Assembly: GCF_021018805.1 (NCBI RefSeq)
Contig: NC_086266.1
Location: 4,712,001 to 4,776,000 of the forward strand
Direction: 5' to 3'
Length of the DNA stretch: 64,000 bases
Source: Prinia subflava
Lineage: Eukaryota > Chordata > Aves > Passeriformes > Cisticolidae
A program made the translations under genes and the position numbers. The stretch's first letter is position 1. The number at the start of each line of letters is the position of its first letter. Positions 12,968 through 43,053 of the stretch are shown here, piece after piece. Below the pieces are notes generated by a model. The model saw only the letters and a program-made list of their open reading frames with translations, was not told where the DNA came from and did not search any database.

Positions 12968-13795
12968 TAAATTGCCCATGGCCCATTGGTTCTGGGATCT
13001 TCATGTCCTTTGCATGGCTGGGTGCCCAGAAAGGAGCTTGAGAGGCTGGGGTATGAGAGAGTTTTGGGGAAGGACGTTGCATCAGCAGCTTGGTTTCATA
13101 CTTGCCTCTTAGTTTCAGGCATTTCAGAAATGGGGGTGTCATGAGCCAGCCACTTTGGGTCACCAAAGTCTCCTTTCTTTATTAGACTTCAAATCTGCTT
13201 TTGCTAACATAAGAAATATGAATGTGTTTAGACTTGGACTTTCAGAAGCTTCAGAGCCTTGTGCTTGTGCAGTTGTTCCCTAACACAGATCACTCACAAT
13301 GATCCATGTTAACTTTAAAAATGGCCCCTGTTAGCCATGGTATTTTCCAGGGCAATTATTTAGGAGAGGAAGCATCACTCTGGCAGATGTGAGGGGGATG
13401 GTGCTGAGCAGGTGGGATAATGTCAATGCAGCTTCCTGAAGCTGGAGAAGGAAGTGAGGGGAATGCTGCTGGCGTAGTCAGCTCTCTCTTTGCTGGGTGA
13501 GATTGGCACTTGGGCTGCTAGCTGTGGAGTGTTGATCACAGATTTGAGGGAGATTATATTGCCTTGGAGTAGGTGCCTGGTGCTTGTTTGTGATGTGTGG
13601 GAGAGTGAGCAAGTTGTCTTGGCATGAACTTTGTGCTGGTGCCAAGGGCTTGCTGAAAGCAGATTGTCTGTCAGCTCCCTCCTGAGTACTCGTCTGGAAA
13701 TTCCAGGGTTCTGTGGATGCACTTTTGCATTTTCAGTCACCTGCCTGCACCAAACCAGAGGTGGAGTAATTCTAACATTAATTTGTGAAGCGCTA

Positions 13796-14030
13796 GATAG
13801 GATAGGATAGGATAGGATAGGATAGGATAGGATAGGATAGGATAGGATAGGACAGGACAGGACAGGACAGGACAGGACAGGACAGGACAGGACAGAACAG
13901 GACAGAACAGAACAGAACAGAACAGAACAGAACAGAACAGAACAGAATAGAATAGAATAGAATAGAATAGAATAGAATAGAATAGAATAGAATAGAATAG
14001 AATAGAATAGAATAGAATAGAATAGAATAG
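13796..14030 (+). repeat. Pentanucleotide array GATAG - GACAG - AACAG - AATAG (47 units)
   Basis: Eleven GATAG units (13796-13850) are followed by nine GACAG (13851-13895), a short mixed zone, eight AACAG (13906-13945) and seventeen AATAG (13946-14030). Each block differs from the next by one transition. The AATAG block is the same unit as ATTCT on the other strand. Confidence 0.98.
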
Positions 14031-14039
14031 AATAATTTC

Positions 14040-14055
14040 AGTTGGAACACCAACT
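14040..14055. other. Short hairpin between the two pentamer arrays
   Basis: AGTTGG-AACA-CCAACT is a perfect 6-bp inverted repeat with a 4-nt loop. It sits exactly between a purine-rich array and a pyrimidine-rich array. Confidence 0.85.
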
Positions 14056-14280
14056 CTCCTCTCCTCTCCTCTCCTCTCCTCTCCTCTCCTCTCCTCTCCT
14101 CTCCTCTCCTCTCCTCTCCTCTCCTCTCCTCTCCTCTCCTCTCCTCTCCTCTCCTCTCCTCTCCTCTCCTCTCCTCTCCTCTCCTCTCCTCTCCTCTCCT
14201 CTCCTCTCCTCTCCTCTCCTCTCCTCTCCTCTCCTCTCCTCTCCTCTCCTCTCCTCTCCTCTCCTCTCCTCTCCTCTCCT
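14056..14280 (+). repeat. (CTCCT)45 pentanucleotide array
   Basis: Forty-five uninterrupted CTCCT units form a pure polypyrimidine tract (AGGAG on the minus strand). It is followed by five GGTGTTTCCC-like decamers at 14289-14350. Long open frames here (repeated SSPLL) are artefacts of the repeat. Confidence 0.98.
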
Positions 14281-14288
14281 CCCCTCTC

Positions 14289-14350
14289 CGGTCCCGGTGT
14301 TTCCCGGTGTTTCCCGGTGTGTCCCGGTGTTTCCCGGTGCCGGTCCCGGC
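14289..14350 (+). repeat. Decamer repeat (CCGGTGTTTC)n
   Basis: About five copies of a 10-bp unit, GGTGTTTCCC with variants, directly follow the CTCCT array and lead into CpG-rich sequence. Confidence 0.85.
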
Positions 14351-14591
14351 GGTGCTGACGGGACAGCTCCCGCGGGCTGCGGGAGAGCCTCAGCCCTGCT
14401 CTCCCGGGGCTCCGGACACAGCTCCGGACCGGGACAGCGATGCCACCTGCGGATGGTCCCGGGGGTCGCGGGGGTCCCGGGGCTCTGGGATGCTCCAGGC
14501 GCTCCCTTCGCTGCCGGCGGCCCGGGCTGCGGAGCCAGGGGAGGTTCAGCTGTGCTCGGACACTGCTCCCCGTTAACCTCTGCCCCTTCAG
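14290..14591 (+). promoter_or_regulatory. Small CpG-rich block ending in a strong splice donor
   Basis: About 300 bp rich in CpG ends CCCCTTCAG-GTGAGC, a near-ideal donor (GT at 14592). It could be an alternative NLGN3 first exon or chance sequence next to the repeats. I see no TATA box. Confidence 0.35.
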
Positions 14592-17500
14592 GTGAGCGTT
14601 TGCACGCTGAAACTGTGAATAGCAAGGTGAGGGAGAGAAAAGCTGCCACTATGTATTCGTGCTGGGCTCAGGAAAGCCACAACGCGAGATAATCTGGATT
14701 ATTTCTGTCCAGAAAGTGGCAATAAATAGGCTGCTCCCAGCAGCCATCCCTGAGCCATGTGGGAGCCCACAAGTCCTTCCTGCCCTGGCAGAGCCCCCTG
14801 CTCACACAGCAGCTGCGGGCTGTGCCTTGTGGCCCTGTCTCAGCTTTCCACCAGGCTCCTGGGAAGCACTGAGTGGGAAGGTCAGTCAAAATCCAGACTA
14901 ACTCAAGGTGAGTCCACTCCAAAAGACTCCAGGCTTTCAGGCACAGTTGTCCTTGGATTTTCTATAGTGGTCACCTTCTCCCTGCATCAGCAGTATTGGG
15001 TGCTGACCCCAACACTGTCCCTGCTGCAGTGCTCACGAGCTGTCCTTCAGCAGCATCACCGGTCACAGCTCAGTGACACCCAGAAACCTCCTGCATTTTT
15101 GGAGCTCTTGATGCCAAACAAGAGCTGGAAATGATCCAGGCTATCTCCCCTGCTGGGTAGCGTGTCTTCTGGAGCCGGGCATCGAGCAGTGTGCTGACAT
15201 TCAGCACCAAAAATATCTGGAAAGGCTGAAATGTGGGCAAGGGAAAGGTCTGGTGTCCTTCCCAAGGCAGGCTTGGCTCCTTCATGAAGAACTCATTAAA
15301 GGCCATGGAGCTGATGGTGACAGGCCATATTTGCAGCAGGAGGCCTTTGGCACCACGGCAGAAGTGGCTCTTGAAATTGTCTGTTTCTAGGGATTTTGAG
15401 TAACATTCTTCTGTTATGAATGGGAGCTCTCGAGGATTTGGCATGTGTCTGGGAGTTGTCAAAGAGCTTCTGTCCCACATATGTTCTTGCAGCGTTGAGG
15501 AACTTAACTGACACCTCTCACGTGGTCCCTCATCCTCTCCCCAGGGCAAAGGATGTGCAGTGGAGTGTCTCACAGGCTTCTGATGTTCAGCTTGCCTTAA
15601 ATATTGGTGGTGCTGTGGGTAGGAGCCAGGAAGGGCAAGGCACAGGGACATATCTTGAAGCAAACAAGGGTGAGGTTTGTGACTGTTTTCCTTCTGTCCC
15701 GTTACAGTGACTGTGGTGCCTCAGTACTGGGGGGCTGCAGATCTGCCTCAGGAAGAGAGTGAGGTGGGGAACACTGGGAGAGGCCTCTGCTGAGTGGAGA
15801 ATGGATGTTTTAGGCTCTATGGTACTGGGAAACCTCCTAAGTGCTCTGCTCTGGACCCTAAGTGCTGAAGGGTTCATGGCCAGGGTGTCTGTGTATACCC
15901 AGACAGTGACAAATACTGAATAAATGAGGGCAGGGGCAGAGCTGCCAGCCAGGGTGATGAGAAATGTGGGAGACTGGGCTGGAGGGGCTGCTGGGAATCA
16001 CTTTGTCCATCCATCTGCCACCCTTTGCAGATAGCCATGGAGTGCTTTAACTCTTCCTGGTGTACACTTAACTTTTCTTTCTTAATATGGATGTGTCTCC
16101 TACCTAGCACAAAAGGGCAGAGTGTTCTGAACTTTTTTGCGGTGGCCTTTGCATGTTATAAAACTGTGCCCTGTGACTTTTCTTGTCTAGACTAATCCAA
16201 ATCTTCCAGACGTTTCTCCAAAGCTTTTTTGATGATCATGCTGGTCTCCCATGGCCTCTCTGAGTCCAAGTCTTTTGGGGAATAAACTGTTTCTCTGGAC
16301 AACAGTAAAATTACTTGATGTATCTTTATGAGCTGAAAAGAGAGTAATTACTTCATGTGTAAGCTGGCCTTTCACATCCTCCTGTAGCTGCCTTTTTTGT
16401 GGCAATGATATGCTGGCTCATGTTCAGTTTGTACTCACCTGTAGCCCTCGTGACCCTTGTGGCAGAACTGCTGCTGTCTTTTCTTCTGTGGCCTGTTTGT
16501 GCAAATTTTTACCTCCCAATGCCTTACAGTCCTGCCCATCATCTCTCAGCCCTTTTCCCAGTCTGTTAGGAGCATGTCAAATTCCCATCCTGGCCTCTAA
16601 AGCGCTGGGGTGTCACGTGCAGCTTTTGAAACGTACTCTGTTCTGTCATTTAGGTCATTCATGGAAAAGCAGAGCAGCAGCAGCAGCAGGGCAGACCTTT
16701 CTGAAACCCTACATGTCCCTTTCAGTGTAACTGTGAGCCATCTATCACTGTCCACCAGCTCTGTGATGGACCTGGGAAATGCCCCCACAGTGCTGGGGGA
16801 ACAGGAAACATCTGTCTGTGGTAACCTGGGATGAGACCTGCAGGCACAGGGTGTTCTTGAGGGACTGCTGGGACACAGGGACACGAGCACACTGGTCCAG
16901 TGCACTGCAGCTTTTCTGCTCCCCAGTTTCCTGTGAGGTTTCTGCAGGGTTGTAGGCCAGGTGGGATGGGGCTGGGTGAGAGCTGGGATTACTGCCCTGC
17001 TGAGATTACTGCTGAGATTACTGGAGGAGAGAAGATTCCAGGTGGGGAGTGGGTCTGGCAGGTGCGCTGCCTGAGAGCTGAGCTCCAGCCTGAGCTCCTG
17101 GAGCACAGGCTGGGGAAAAGGTGTGGAGCTCACCTGGAGAAGAGAAGCAGAAGTTTCCCACACTGCTTGCTGGGTGCACGTTTGTTCTGGGGTGCATGGG
17201 CTGGCCCTCAGCGAGGTACAACAGGCTCAGATGGTGAGCAGAGCTGCACAAGGCACAGAGGCTGCAGGGTGCAATGGGACACCCTGGCTGCTGGAAGGAG
17301 ATCATCCATCCGTGCCAGCTGGGTGCTCTGAGGTCTCCATCTGTCCTGGCTGTGAACCTCGTGGGACACAGAGCCACAGCATGAGTGTGATGAACCTGGG
17401 CTTGGTGCTCCAGGGCAGGAGGCTGGGCCCCGAGGAAGGCTCCAATAGCAGAGCAGGCTGCGGGCTCGCAGCTCCTCGGCCGCCTGCCAGAGGAGGTGTG

Positions 17501-19168
17501 GATCCGGCTCGTCTGGCTGGTGTTGAGATGCCTGAATATGCATCTGCCAGAGAGGCTTCCAGAGGATCCCACCCGCCCAGGTTTCCATGGAGAGCGTCTC
17601 TTTGTTGAGGAGGAAGCCGTCTGGCAGACAGTGTGGCCGTGGAAATACCTACAGAGCATTTGTTTTCCAAAGCACATGAATAACATCCCCAACAGCTCGC
17701 AGCCTCACTTCCTCTGCTCACCCACCAGCGGCCTGGCAGAGCGACCTGGGCTGCCTGCGGTGCCTTTGTGCTCCCAGTTTCTCACTGCGTGCTTGTCTGA
17801 GCAGTCCCAGTTTGGCTGTGCCTGCCCAGCCCAGCCCGGTTTCATTCCTGGCTGGCAGGCAGCAGCCCATCCTCGCTGGGGGACACGTTTGGCTTCCCTG
17901 CTGCAGGGAAGAGTGAGAGCGCTGTAGGCGGCAAAACTGGGAAAGTTTTGCTCCCACTTCCCATGGGATGTGAAGGGAATTGCTTCCCTGAACGAAATGT
18001 CCTTTCTCTGGTCTCTCAGCTCTTTCTCGTGCTTTGAAAGACCAAGGAGCTTAAGAGCTGTTGAGGCAGCGGCAGCAATGCAAGGCACATGCAACAACCC
18101 ACAGTGAAAGGGATTAGGCTTGGGTTTTTATGGCAGTCTGTCAGCATTAAATTAAGGCTAAATTCCTATCCTAAATGTTATGTTAACATGAAGTTACACC
18201 AGGAAGCACAGAGCACAGAACAGCAATATGAGGGTATCAGATGTGTTACAGGGGTATTGTAATTATCTCAAATCAGGCATTTGAAACCCAGGGAATTTCA
18301 GATATAGGGTTTGCATCGTTTTTTGGGTTTGTAATTGAAAAAACTCCAAACACAGGAAGGCTTAGAAGCATGTCACTGAGATTGTTTGGGTGCCTTTATT
18401 CTGTGCTGCAGGGACAAGGGCAGATGGAGGCAAAGAGTCTTTAAAAAATGATGGAACCAAATGTGGAATTACAAATGTTACAACACCGTGAGCTGTATTT
18501 GAGTGTTAAGGCATTGTGGCTCTCCAGGGTAACATTAGGGCTGCTGGGCCTTGACTGTGCATCTTCATATCTGGACATATTTGGCTATCACTAGTGCAGC
18601 TCACCTCTGTGCTCCATGCTTTGTAAAACTTGTAATTGGAGACAGTTTTAAAGACCTGTAGCATCGTCTTCTTTAAGTTAAGAATGCATACTTAATTCTT
18701 TCTTAGCTTGTGTTTTTTTGTCTTCAGATTTCCATGTTTTTTCAGAGCTGGATGAGGATTAAACAAAAACCCAGAGGAATATCATCATAGCATAATTCTG
18801 AGGAGCTGTTTTTCGGCTGTGCTTTGTAAAAAGAGATTCCTCATTGTGTCAGGGCAGGATGGTTGCAGTGGGCGTGCGGAAGCTCCACGGATGCAAAGTG
18901 GGCTGTGAATTCAGCCCTGTGACTGGTGTGTGCAGCCCAGCTGGGCAGCTGTGTAGTGGCACTGCCTGGTGCCGTGGAATTGCTCTCCTGGATGAGTTGG
19001 TGGAGCAGCAGTGCCCACCAGCATGGGGCTGCAGCCACGGGGAAGCTCTGGAGCTCAGAAATCAGCTGGTGAACCACCAGTGGCGGGGCTGTGGTGTTCC
19101 TGCAGACAGAAAATGATGATGGATCAGTGGAATGGCTCTGCAGGGAGCACTGTATGCACTGTCATAAA

Positions 19169-19196
19169 GACTGGAAGCTGCCTGTAGCTTCCAGTC
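19169..19196. other. Perfect 11-bp inverted repeat with 6-nt loop
   Basis: GACTGGAAGCT - GCCTGT - AGCTTCCAGTC. It is too short for a microRNA precursor and no flanking target duplication is visible. Confidence 0.85.
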
Positions 19197-20379
19197 ATAC
19201 AAATTAGATACGACAGTCATTAATAATTAGCTTTATCCTAACCTGCGGTACCTGAAGGAACCTGAGCAGAAGATTTACACTGGGCAGTTTGCCTTCCAGC
19301 AATGTCAGGCAGAGTGGTGGGTCTGAAGCAGCTTTGAGATCCTGCTTGGGAACAGCTCTGGGGGGTCCCAGGCCAGCACTACACCCCTGGGATGTCGCTG
19401 TTAGGCAAAGGTCAGGTCTCTGCTGAAGGAGGAGCATTGCAGCAAGGAACGTGAGATGAGTGATGGTTTTCTTCCAGAGCTGCAGGCAGAACAGGGCAGC
19501 CGAGGTGCCGTGCTGCAGAGGCAGCTCCAGCAGTGGTGGGCAGAGCTGAGCCTGGGGTCTCTGGGTTCCTCAGCTCTTTCTCTGGCCCTTGACTCAGCTT
19601 TCATTTCTCAGGCTCTGGCATGTGTTTGGGGGATAATGCAGCAGTGTCGTGCCCCTGCTGGTGTGTTTCTGTCGCTGCCTGGAGGGGCAGGAGGAGGTGA
19701 AGGGGAGCGATGTGCAGAGATGCACTGCCCTCCTTGTCTGGCACTACCTGCATTCCCTCGGCAGGCTCTGGAGAGGAGCCTGCATGCCCAGCCCTGCGAG
19801 GCCTTGCTGCTTGGGTGGGCTGAGTGCAGTAACATGATTTTCTGAGATAAGTGTTTCTGTTTACTCTGTTACCCTGATTTCTGAGGCTGCCAAGTTCTTT
19901 GGGCGTATCAGGAGGGCAGGCACAGCATGGGCCCATGTCCTTAATGACCAGCAGTGAGTTGCTTGCACATGTGCAGTACAGATTTGAGACACCTTCTGTG
20001 GGGGTTTTTGGTTGTGTTTTGTTTGGGTGGGGGGTTTTGTGGGTGTCTTTTTGTCTGTCTGGGAGGTTTGGGATGGTTTTTTTTGGTGGTGGTGGGTTTT
20101 TTCCCTGCGGATTTTCCTCATTGGATGAGGTGTTCTCTATTTGTGGAATCCCTGCCCAACTGAACCTCCACCAGAGCTGCAAACTCCCATCTGCATACAG
20201 CCCTTATTTTGTGCTCCAATAATTTCAAGGCAACTCTGCTCCCCTCTGAGCCTGGGAGAGATCCACCGGGTGGGCACGCAGGGATGCCCTGGGGCACAAC
20301 GGAGGCGTCTCACCAGCGCTGCCGTCTCTCCCAGGGTGGGGACATGTGGCTGAGACAGGACGAGTGAGCATCCCCTGAG

Positions 20380-20750
20380 CCAGCACGGCCTTTTGGAGGG
20401 GACCCGGCAGAAGGAGCGGGGCCGATGCCCGGGGTGAGGGGAGCACCGGGCGGGTGCAGCTCCCCGTGCCCGGCTCCCCCGGGAGCAGCGGCGCTGGCGG
20501 GGGGAGCCGAGGCTGGGGGGCGCTTACATAAGCCCTAAACGCGACAGGCGGTGCGGGAAGGTGAAGGGCAGAGCGCTGAGAATCCCCACAGCCTCCAGCT
20601 CTGCTGGCTGGCACAGGAGCTCTGCTCGCTGACACATCCGCGGGTCCCCATCTGCAGCGCCCTCCCTTCCCCACGGGGGCTGCCGCAGCTGCTCCTCCCG
20701 ATGCTGCCAGCCCGGGCGGGGCCGTGGGAGCGCAGCTCTGCCCCTGAAAG
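20380..20750. promoter_or_regulatory. CpG-rich block 1 kb upstream of the NLGN3 start codon
   Basis: This GC- and CpG-rich block (for example CCGGCTCCCCCGGGAGCAGC) lies close to the first NLGN3 coding exon. It may be a promoter or a 5'-UTR exon. No clear TATA box or donor could be assigned. Confidence 0.4.
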
Positions 20751-21570
20751 GGACGGCAGAGGCACCAAAGGGCTCCTCTGGCTGTTCCCCCCCTGCCTGC
20801 CCAGCTTCCGGGTCCTGTCTGGGGTCTCTGTGCCTTGGCCAGTGCAGGGTGGCCTGCACTGAGTGCCTGGCTGGAGTTTGTTGGTGTGTAAGGGGTGGTG
20901 CTCCCGGACAGGAGCAGCCCAGGCGAGGAGCACAAGCTGCGGGGTGTGGGGAACACGAAAGGAGAGGTGCCAGCGGGGTCTGGTGCAGGGCACCAGTGGT
21001 GTCCAACAGGCTCCTTATGGGGAGGGACACAGCTCTCTCCGCTTGTCTTGGCACCCCCTGAGCGCTGGGGACAGGCTCTGCGGGCATGGGCAGACAGTGT
21101 GTGAGTCTGCACATGCTCTGCTTGCTCTGCCCGCTTTTGCCTGTTCCCAGAGCCTCTTGCCCAGGTGGTGGCAGAGCCAATGAGCACCCATGGGTGGGAG
21201 GCTCAGCCAGAGCTCCTGGCTCTTTCTGCCACTCTTTCTGCACTGCAGGTCTTCAACTCTTCCAGAGCAAGTCTGCTGTTAATTCCCTCCATCTCTCCAC
21301 AGTATCAGCAGTCACCTCCGGGCTGGGCCACTGGCAGGCAGGCAGCAGCAGGCAGCTGGGAGGCTGTGAGGAGCTGGTGCCCCATCTCCCTGCGTCCGCG
21401 CTCCTGACTCCCCCAGCAGAAGGTGTGGCTGGGCTGCGCTCTCCTGACTCCTGTCTCTTCTGCTCCGTCTGTTCCTGGTGGGCAAATCGGAGGCTTGGTG
21501 TGATGGGGTTGCTCTGAGACCTCGCCCCAGGAGCTTCAGGCCTGGATGTTGGTGCTGTTTCTCCCGGACA

Positions 21571-40726
<19,156 letters not shown>

Positions 40727-41553
40727 CTGCCCGCCGCCGGCGCACACGCATGCACGCACGCACACACACGCAGCAGACACTGGCAGAGGGACCGGCGGGG
40801 CCCACAGAGCCCCCGGATGGAGGGGCAGCGCCCACGGACGGTGCAGCTCCCAGCCCAGAGACCTGTGGGGTCCCAGAGTGGCCCCAGCGCTTTCTTTTGT
40901 TCCTATCTAACTTTTGAGAAGTGCTTTGACTCTCCTGGCCTCAGGGCCCCACGGGTTGCCCCGGGACGCCGGTGGCGGTGCAGGAGGGACACGGTGTAAC
41001 CCTGCACAACCCACCCGTGCAGGTGGGCAGGGGTACCCCACTGTCAGTGGCCACGGGGCCCCCAGTGCCGTGGCTGTGCCTCCCAGTGGGGCGATCACAT
41101 CCCCAGTGCTGAGCCCACCGAGCGCCCTGGGACTGACGAGGAGCGGGGCCGGGCATCCCTCTCGGCCAGTGCCCAGACATCCCCAGGCATCTTGGCAGCC
41201 CTGGAAAAGGCTCCTCCTTCACTGTGCTGAGAAGTGGCCCCAGGCCATGGTGCTATAGGCAGAGGGAATGGGTAGGGTCCAGGGACCTGGCCTTGTGCTG
41301 GATGTGGGCGCTGGGGCTGGTGCCGGGGCTCAGGGACCCTGGGAGTGGGGCCCTGGGCTGGAGACTTGGCACCTCTGCCCCTCTTTGCGCTGCAGAGAAT
41401 CTCTTTTGTGTCAGTCATTTCTCTTTGCAGAGACGTTTTTTAAGCAGATCTTTAGTTCTTTACACACTAACGGAGTCGCCGCGTTTTGTCCTTTGTAAAG
41501 ATTTTAAAACCAAGTGTTCTTGATATAAAATAAAAAGCCAGTTAGAAGCCAGC
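40727..41553 (+). other. NLGN3: NLGN3 3' untranslated region, short form
   Basis: This GC-rich sequence follows the NLGN3 stop and contains a (CA/GCAC)-rich run at about 40740-40776. An AATAAA lies at 41529-41534, followed by GT-rich sequence (GTGTGCGCACGGTG), which is a good cleavage context. Transcripts could also read on to a second AATAAA at 42631. Confidence 0.75.
41529..41534 (+). terminator. Proximal polyadenylation signal of NLGN3
   Basis: A canonical AATAAA lies about 800 nt after the stop, with a GU-rich element about 20-30 nt downstream. It lies within a local A/T-rich dip in otherwise GC-rich sequence. Confidence 0.75.
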
Positions 41554-42442
41554 GTGTGCGCACGGTGCCGGCCCCCCATGGCGCCCGCCTGCCGCGGGTG
41601 GGCACCAGGCAGGGCAGTGCCTCCTGCACTGTGGGGCTGCGCTCTTTTGTATTTTTTGATATTCTCCCTCCTCTGTCACCCGTGCCCACGTATCTCAGCC
41701 AAAAAGCCTATCCAACGGCCTGCCTGCGAGCACCCCCGCCCCGGTCCCTCACTGCCACCACTGGCCAGTGCCACCCACTGCCCCGTGTGGGCATCACCTG
41801 CTCCCAGCACTGTCTGTTCACTCCCGTGAACCCAGGATAGCCCCTCATGCTCCCCACCCTGCCCCGCTCCCCCAGGAGCATCCCACATCCCTTCACCACT
41901 GCCCCAGGGCCATGCTGTGCCCTCCCTGCCCATGCTGTTGCCCGAAAGCAGAGCCAGTGGTTTGCAGCCTGTGGCAGGAGTGGGGTGACAGGAGCAGGGC
42001 GAGCTGCTCACCACCATCACCTCTGCCTCCTAGGTTGCTTCCACTGGGGCTTTTACCCCATCGTGGGGTGACCCCAGCTCCGGCATCCAGGACGTGCAGC
42101 TGGAACAGACGCCTGGGTAGGGACTCTGGGGGTGATGCAGCCTGTGTGGGGCTGGGAGAGCCCGTGCTGGGGCTGGGGCATCTGCTGGGCTGTTGTGGCC
42201 ACCGAGCCACACGCGGCTCTAGGCAAGTGGCTTTGGTGTGGTCGGGCGTGGAGAAGGAGCTGCAGGGGATCCCACGCAGGGGTACCCCAGTCTCAGCCCC
42301 CCCAAGGTGAGCACTAGCACCTGGGGCCTGGGGAGGCAGGAGAAAGGGACAGGTCCTTGTGGGGACAGCAGATCTTGTCCCTGTGCAAGACGGTCCGGCT
42401 GGCAGACGCTGCCCGTGCTGGCGGCCGTGACGCACCGGTGCC

Positions 42443-42511
42443 GGCTGGCCCTGCTGCCCGGGGCCAGTGCATCGATGGCCCTGCTGGCCCTGCTGGCCCT
42501 GCTGCCCGGGG
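42443..42511 (+). repeat. GC-rich repeated hairpin element in the NLGN3 3' region
   Basis: TGGCCCTGCTGCCCGGGGCC occurs twice within about 70 nt, with TGGCCCTGC units between. Each copy can fold, because CTGGCCC pairs with GGGCCAG. Confidence 0.8.
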
Positions 42512-42630
42512 CCAGCACCACACCTGCCCTGCACCCCGCCCTGGCCCCCACCCCACACAGGGCTGAGGGTGAGGATGCTCGTTGGAGAATGTATTTATAC
42601 CCTGTCACCCGCGCAGAGTAACAAATTCCA

Positions 42631-42636
42631 AATAAA
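42631..42636 (+). terminator. Distal polyadenylation signal, probably NLGN3 long 3' end
   Basis: A canonical AATAAA lies in a short A-rich stretch (ACAAATTCCAAATAAAACAG) and is followed by TGTGTCTCG at about 42661. No other plus-strand gene lies between it and NLGN3, so it most simply marks a longer NLGN3 3' end. Confidence 0.6.
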
Positions 42637-43039
42637 ACAGAAGTGATATTTTTAATAGCAGTGTGTCTCGCCTCTTCTTGGAGCATGCAGGGCCCGGGGA
42701 CTACCGGGCTGGATGGGGTGCCTTGTCCCTGGCACCCAGCCCACAGAGGCAGCAGGAGGACCCTGGTATCACCCCTCCATGGCAGGGTGCTGGACCCCCA
42801 GTGAGCTCAGATGCAAGCTGGCACCATACCAAACAAGTGCCACAATGGGGGGATGTCCCCACATCCCCTCAGTCCTGCTGCCCCCAGCACTGGGACCCCA
42901 TGTGGGAACGCATCTGTCCCACAGCCCACTCCAAACTTCGAACCCCTTCCCCAGTCTTTCCCAGCTGAGCTCCCCTCCCCCTACTTGCCAAACAGAAAAG
43001 CTGCTGGTTTCATTTCTTTTTAATGTAATTTCAACTGGA

Positions 43040-43053
43040 GTTGTCATGGAAAC
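43040..43053. promoter_or_regulatory. X-box-type RFX site between NLGN3 and GJB1
   Basis: GTTGTCATGGAAAC fits the GTHNYY-AT-RRNAAC rule at every position and lies in an A/T-richer patch that could be a conserved non-coding element. Confidence 0.45.

Larger units (their letters stand above)
14592..21245. other. Presumed NLGN3 5' intron, no coding exon recognised
   Basis: Mixed sequence without conserved coding content. Items seen are an 11-bp hairpin (19169-19196), a G/T-rich stretch (about 19998-20105) and a CpG-rich block (about 20380-20750). Confidence 0.5.

Noticed and set aside
14042..14692. Open frames through the CTCCT array encoding repeated SSPLL or RGEER
   Set aside because: A pentamer repeat without stops is open in any frame. 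There is no start context or conservation.
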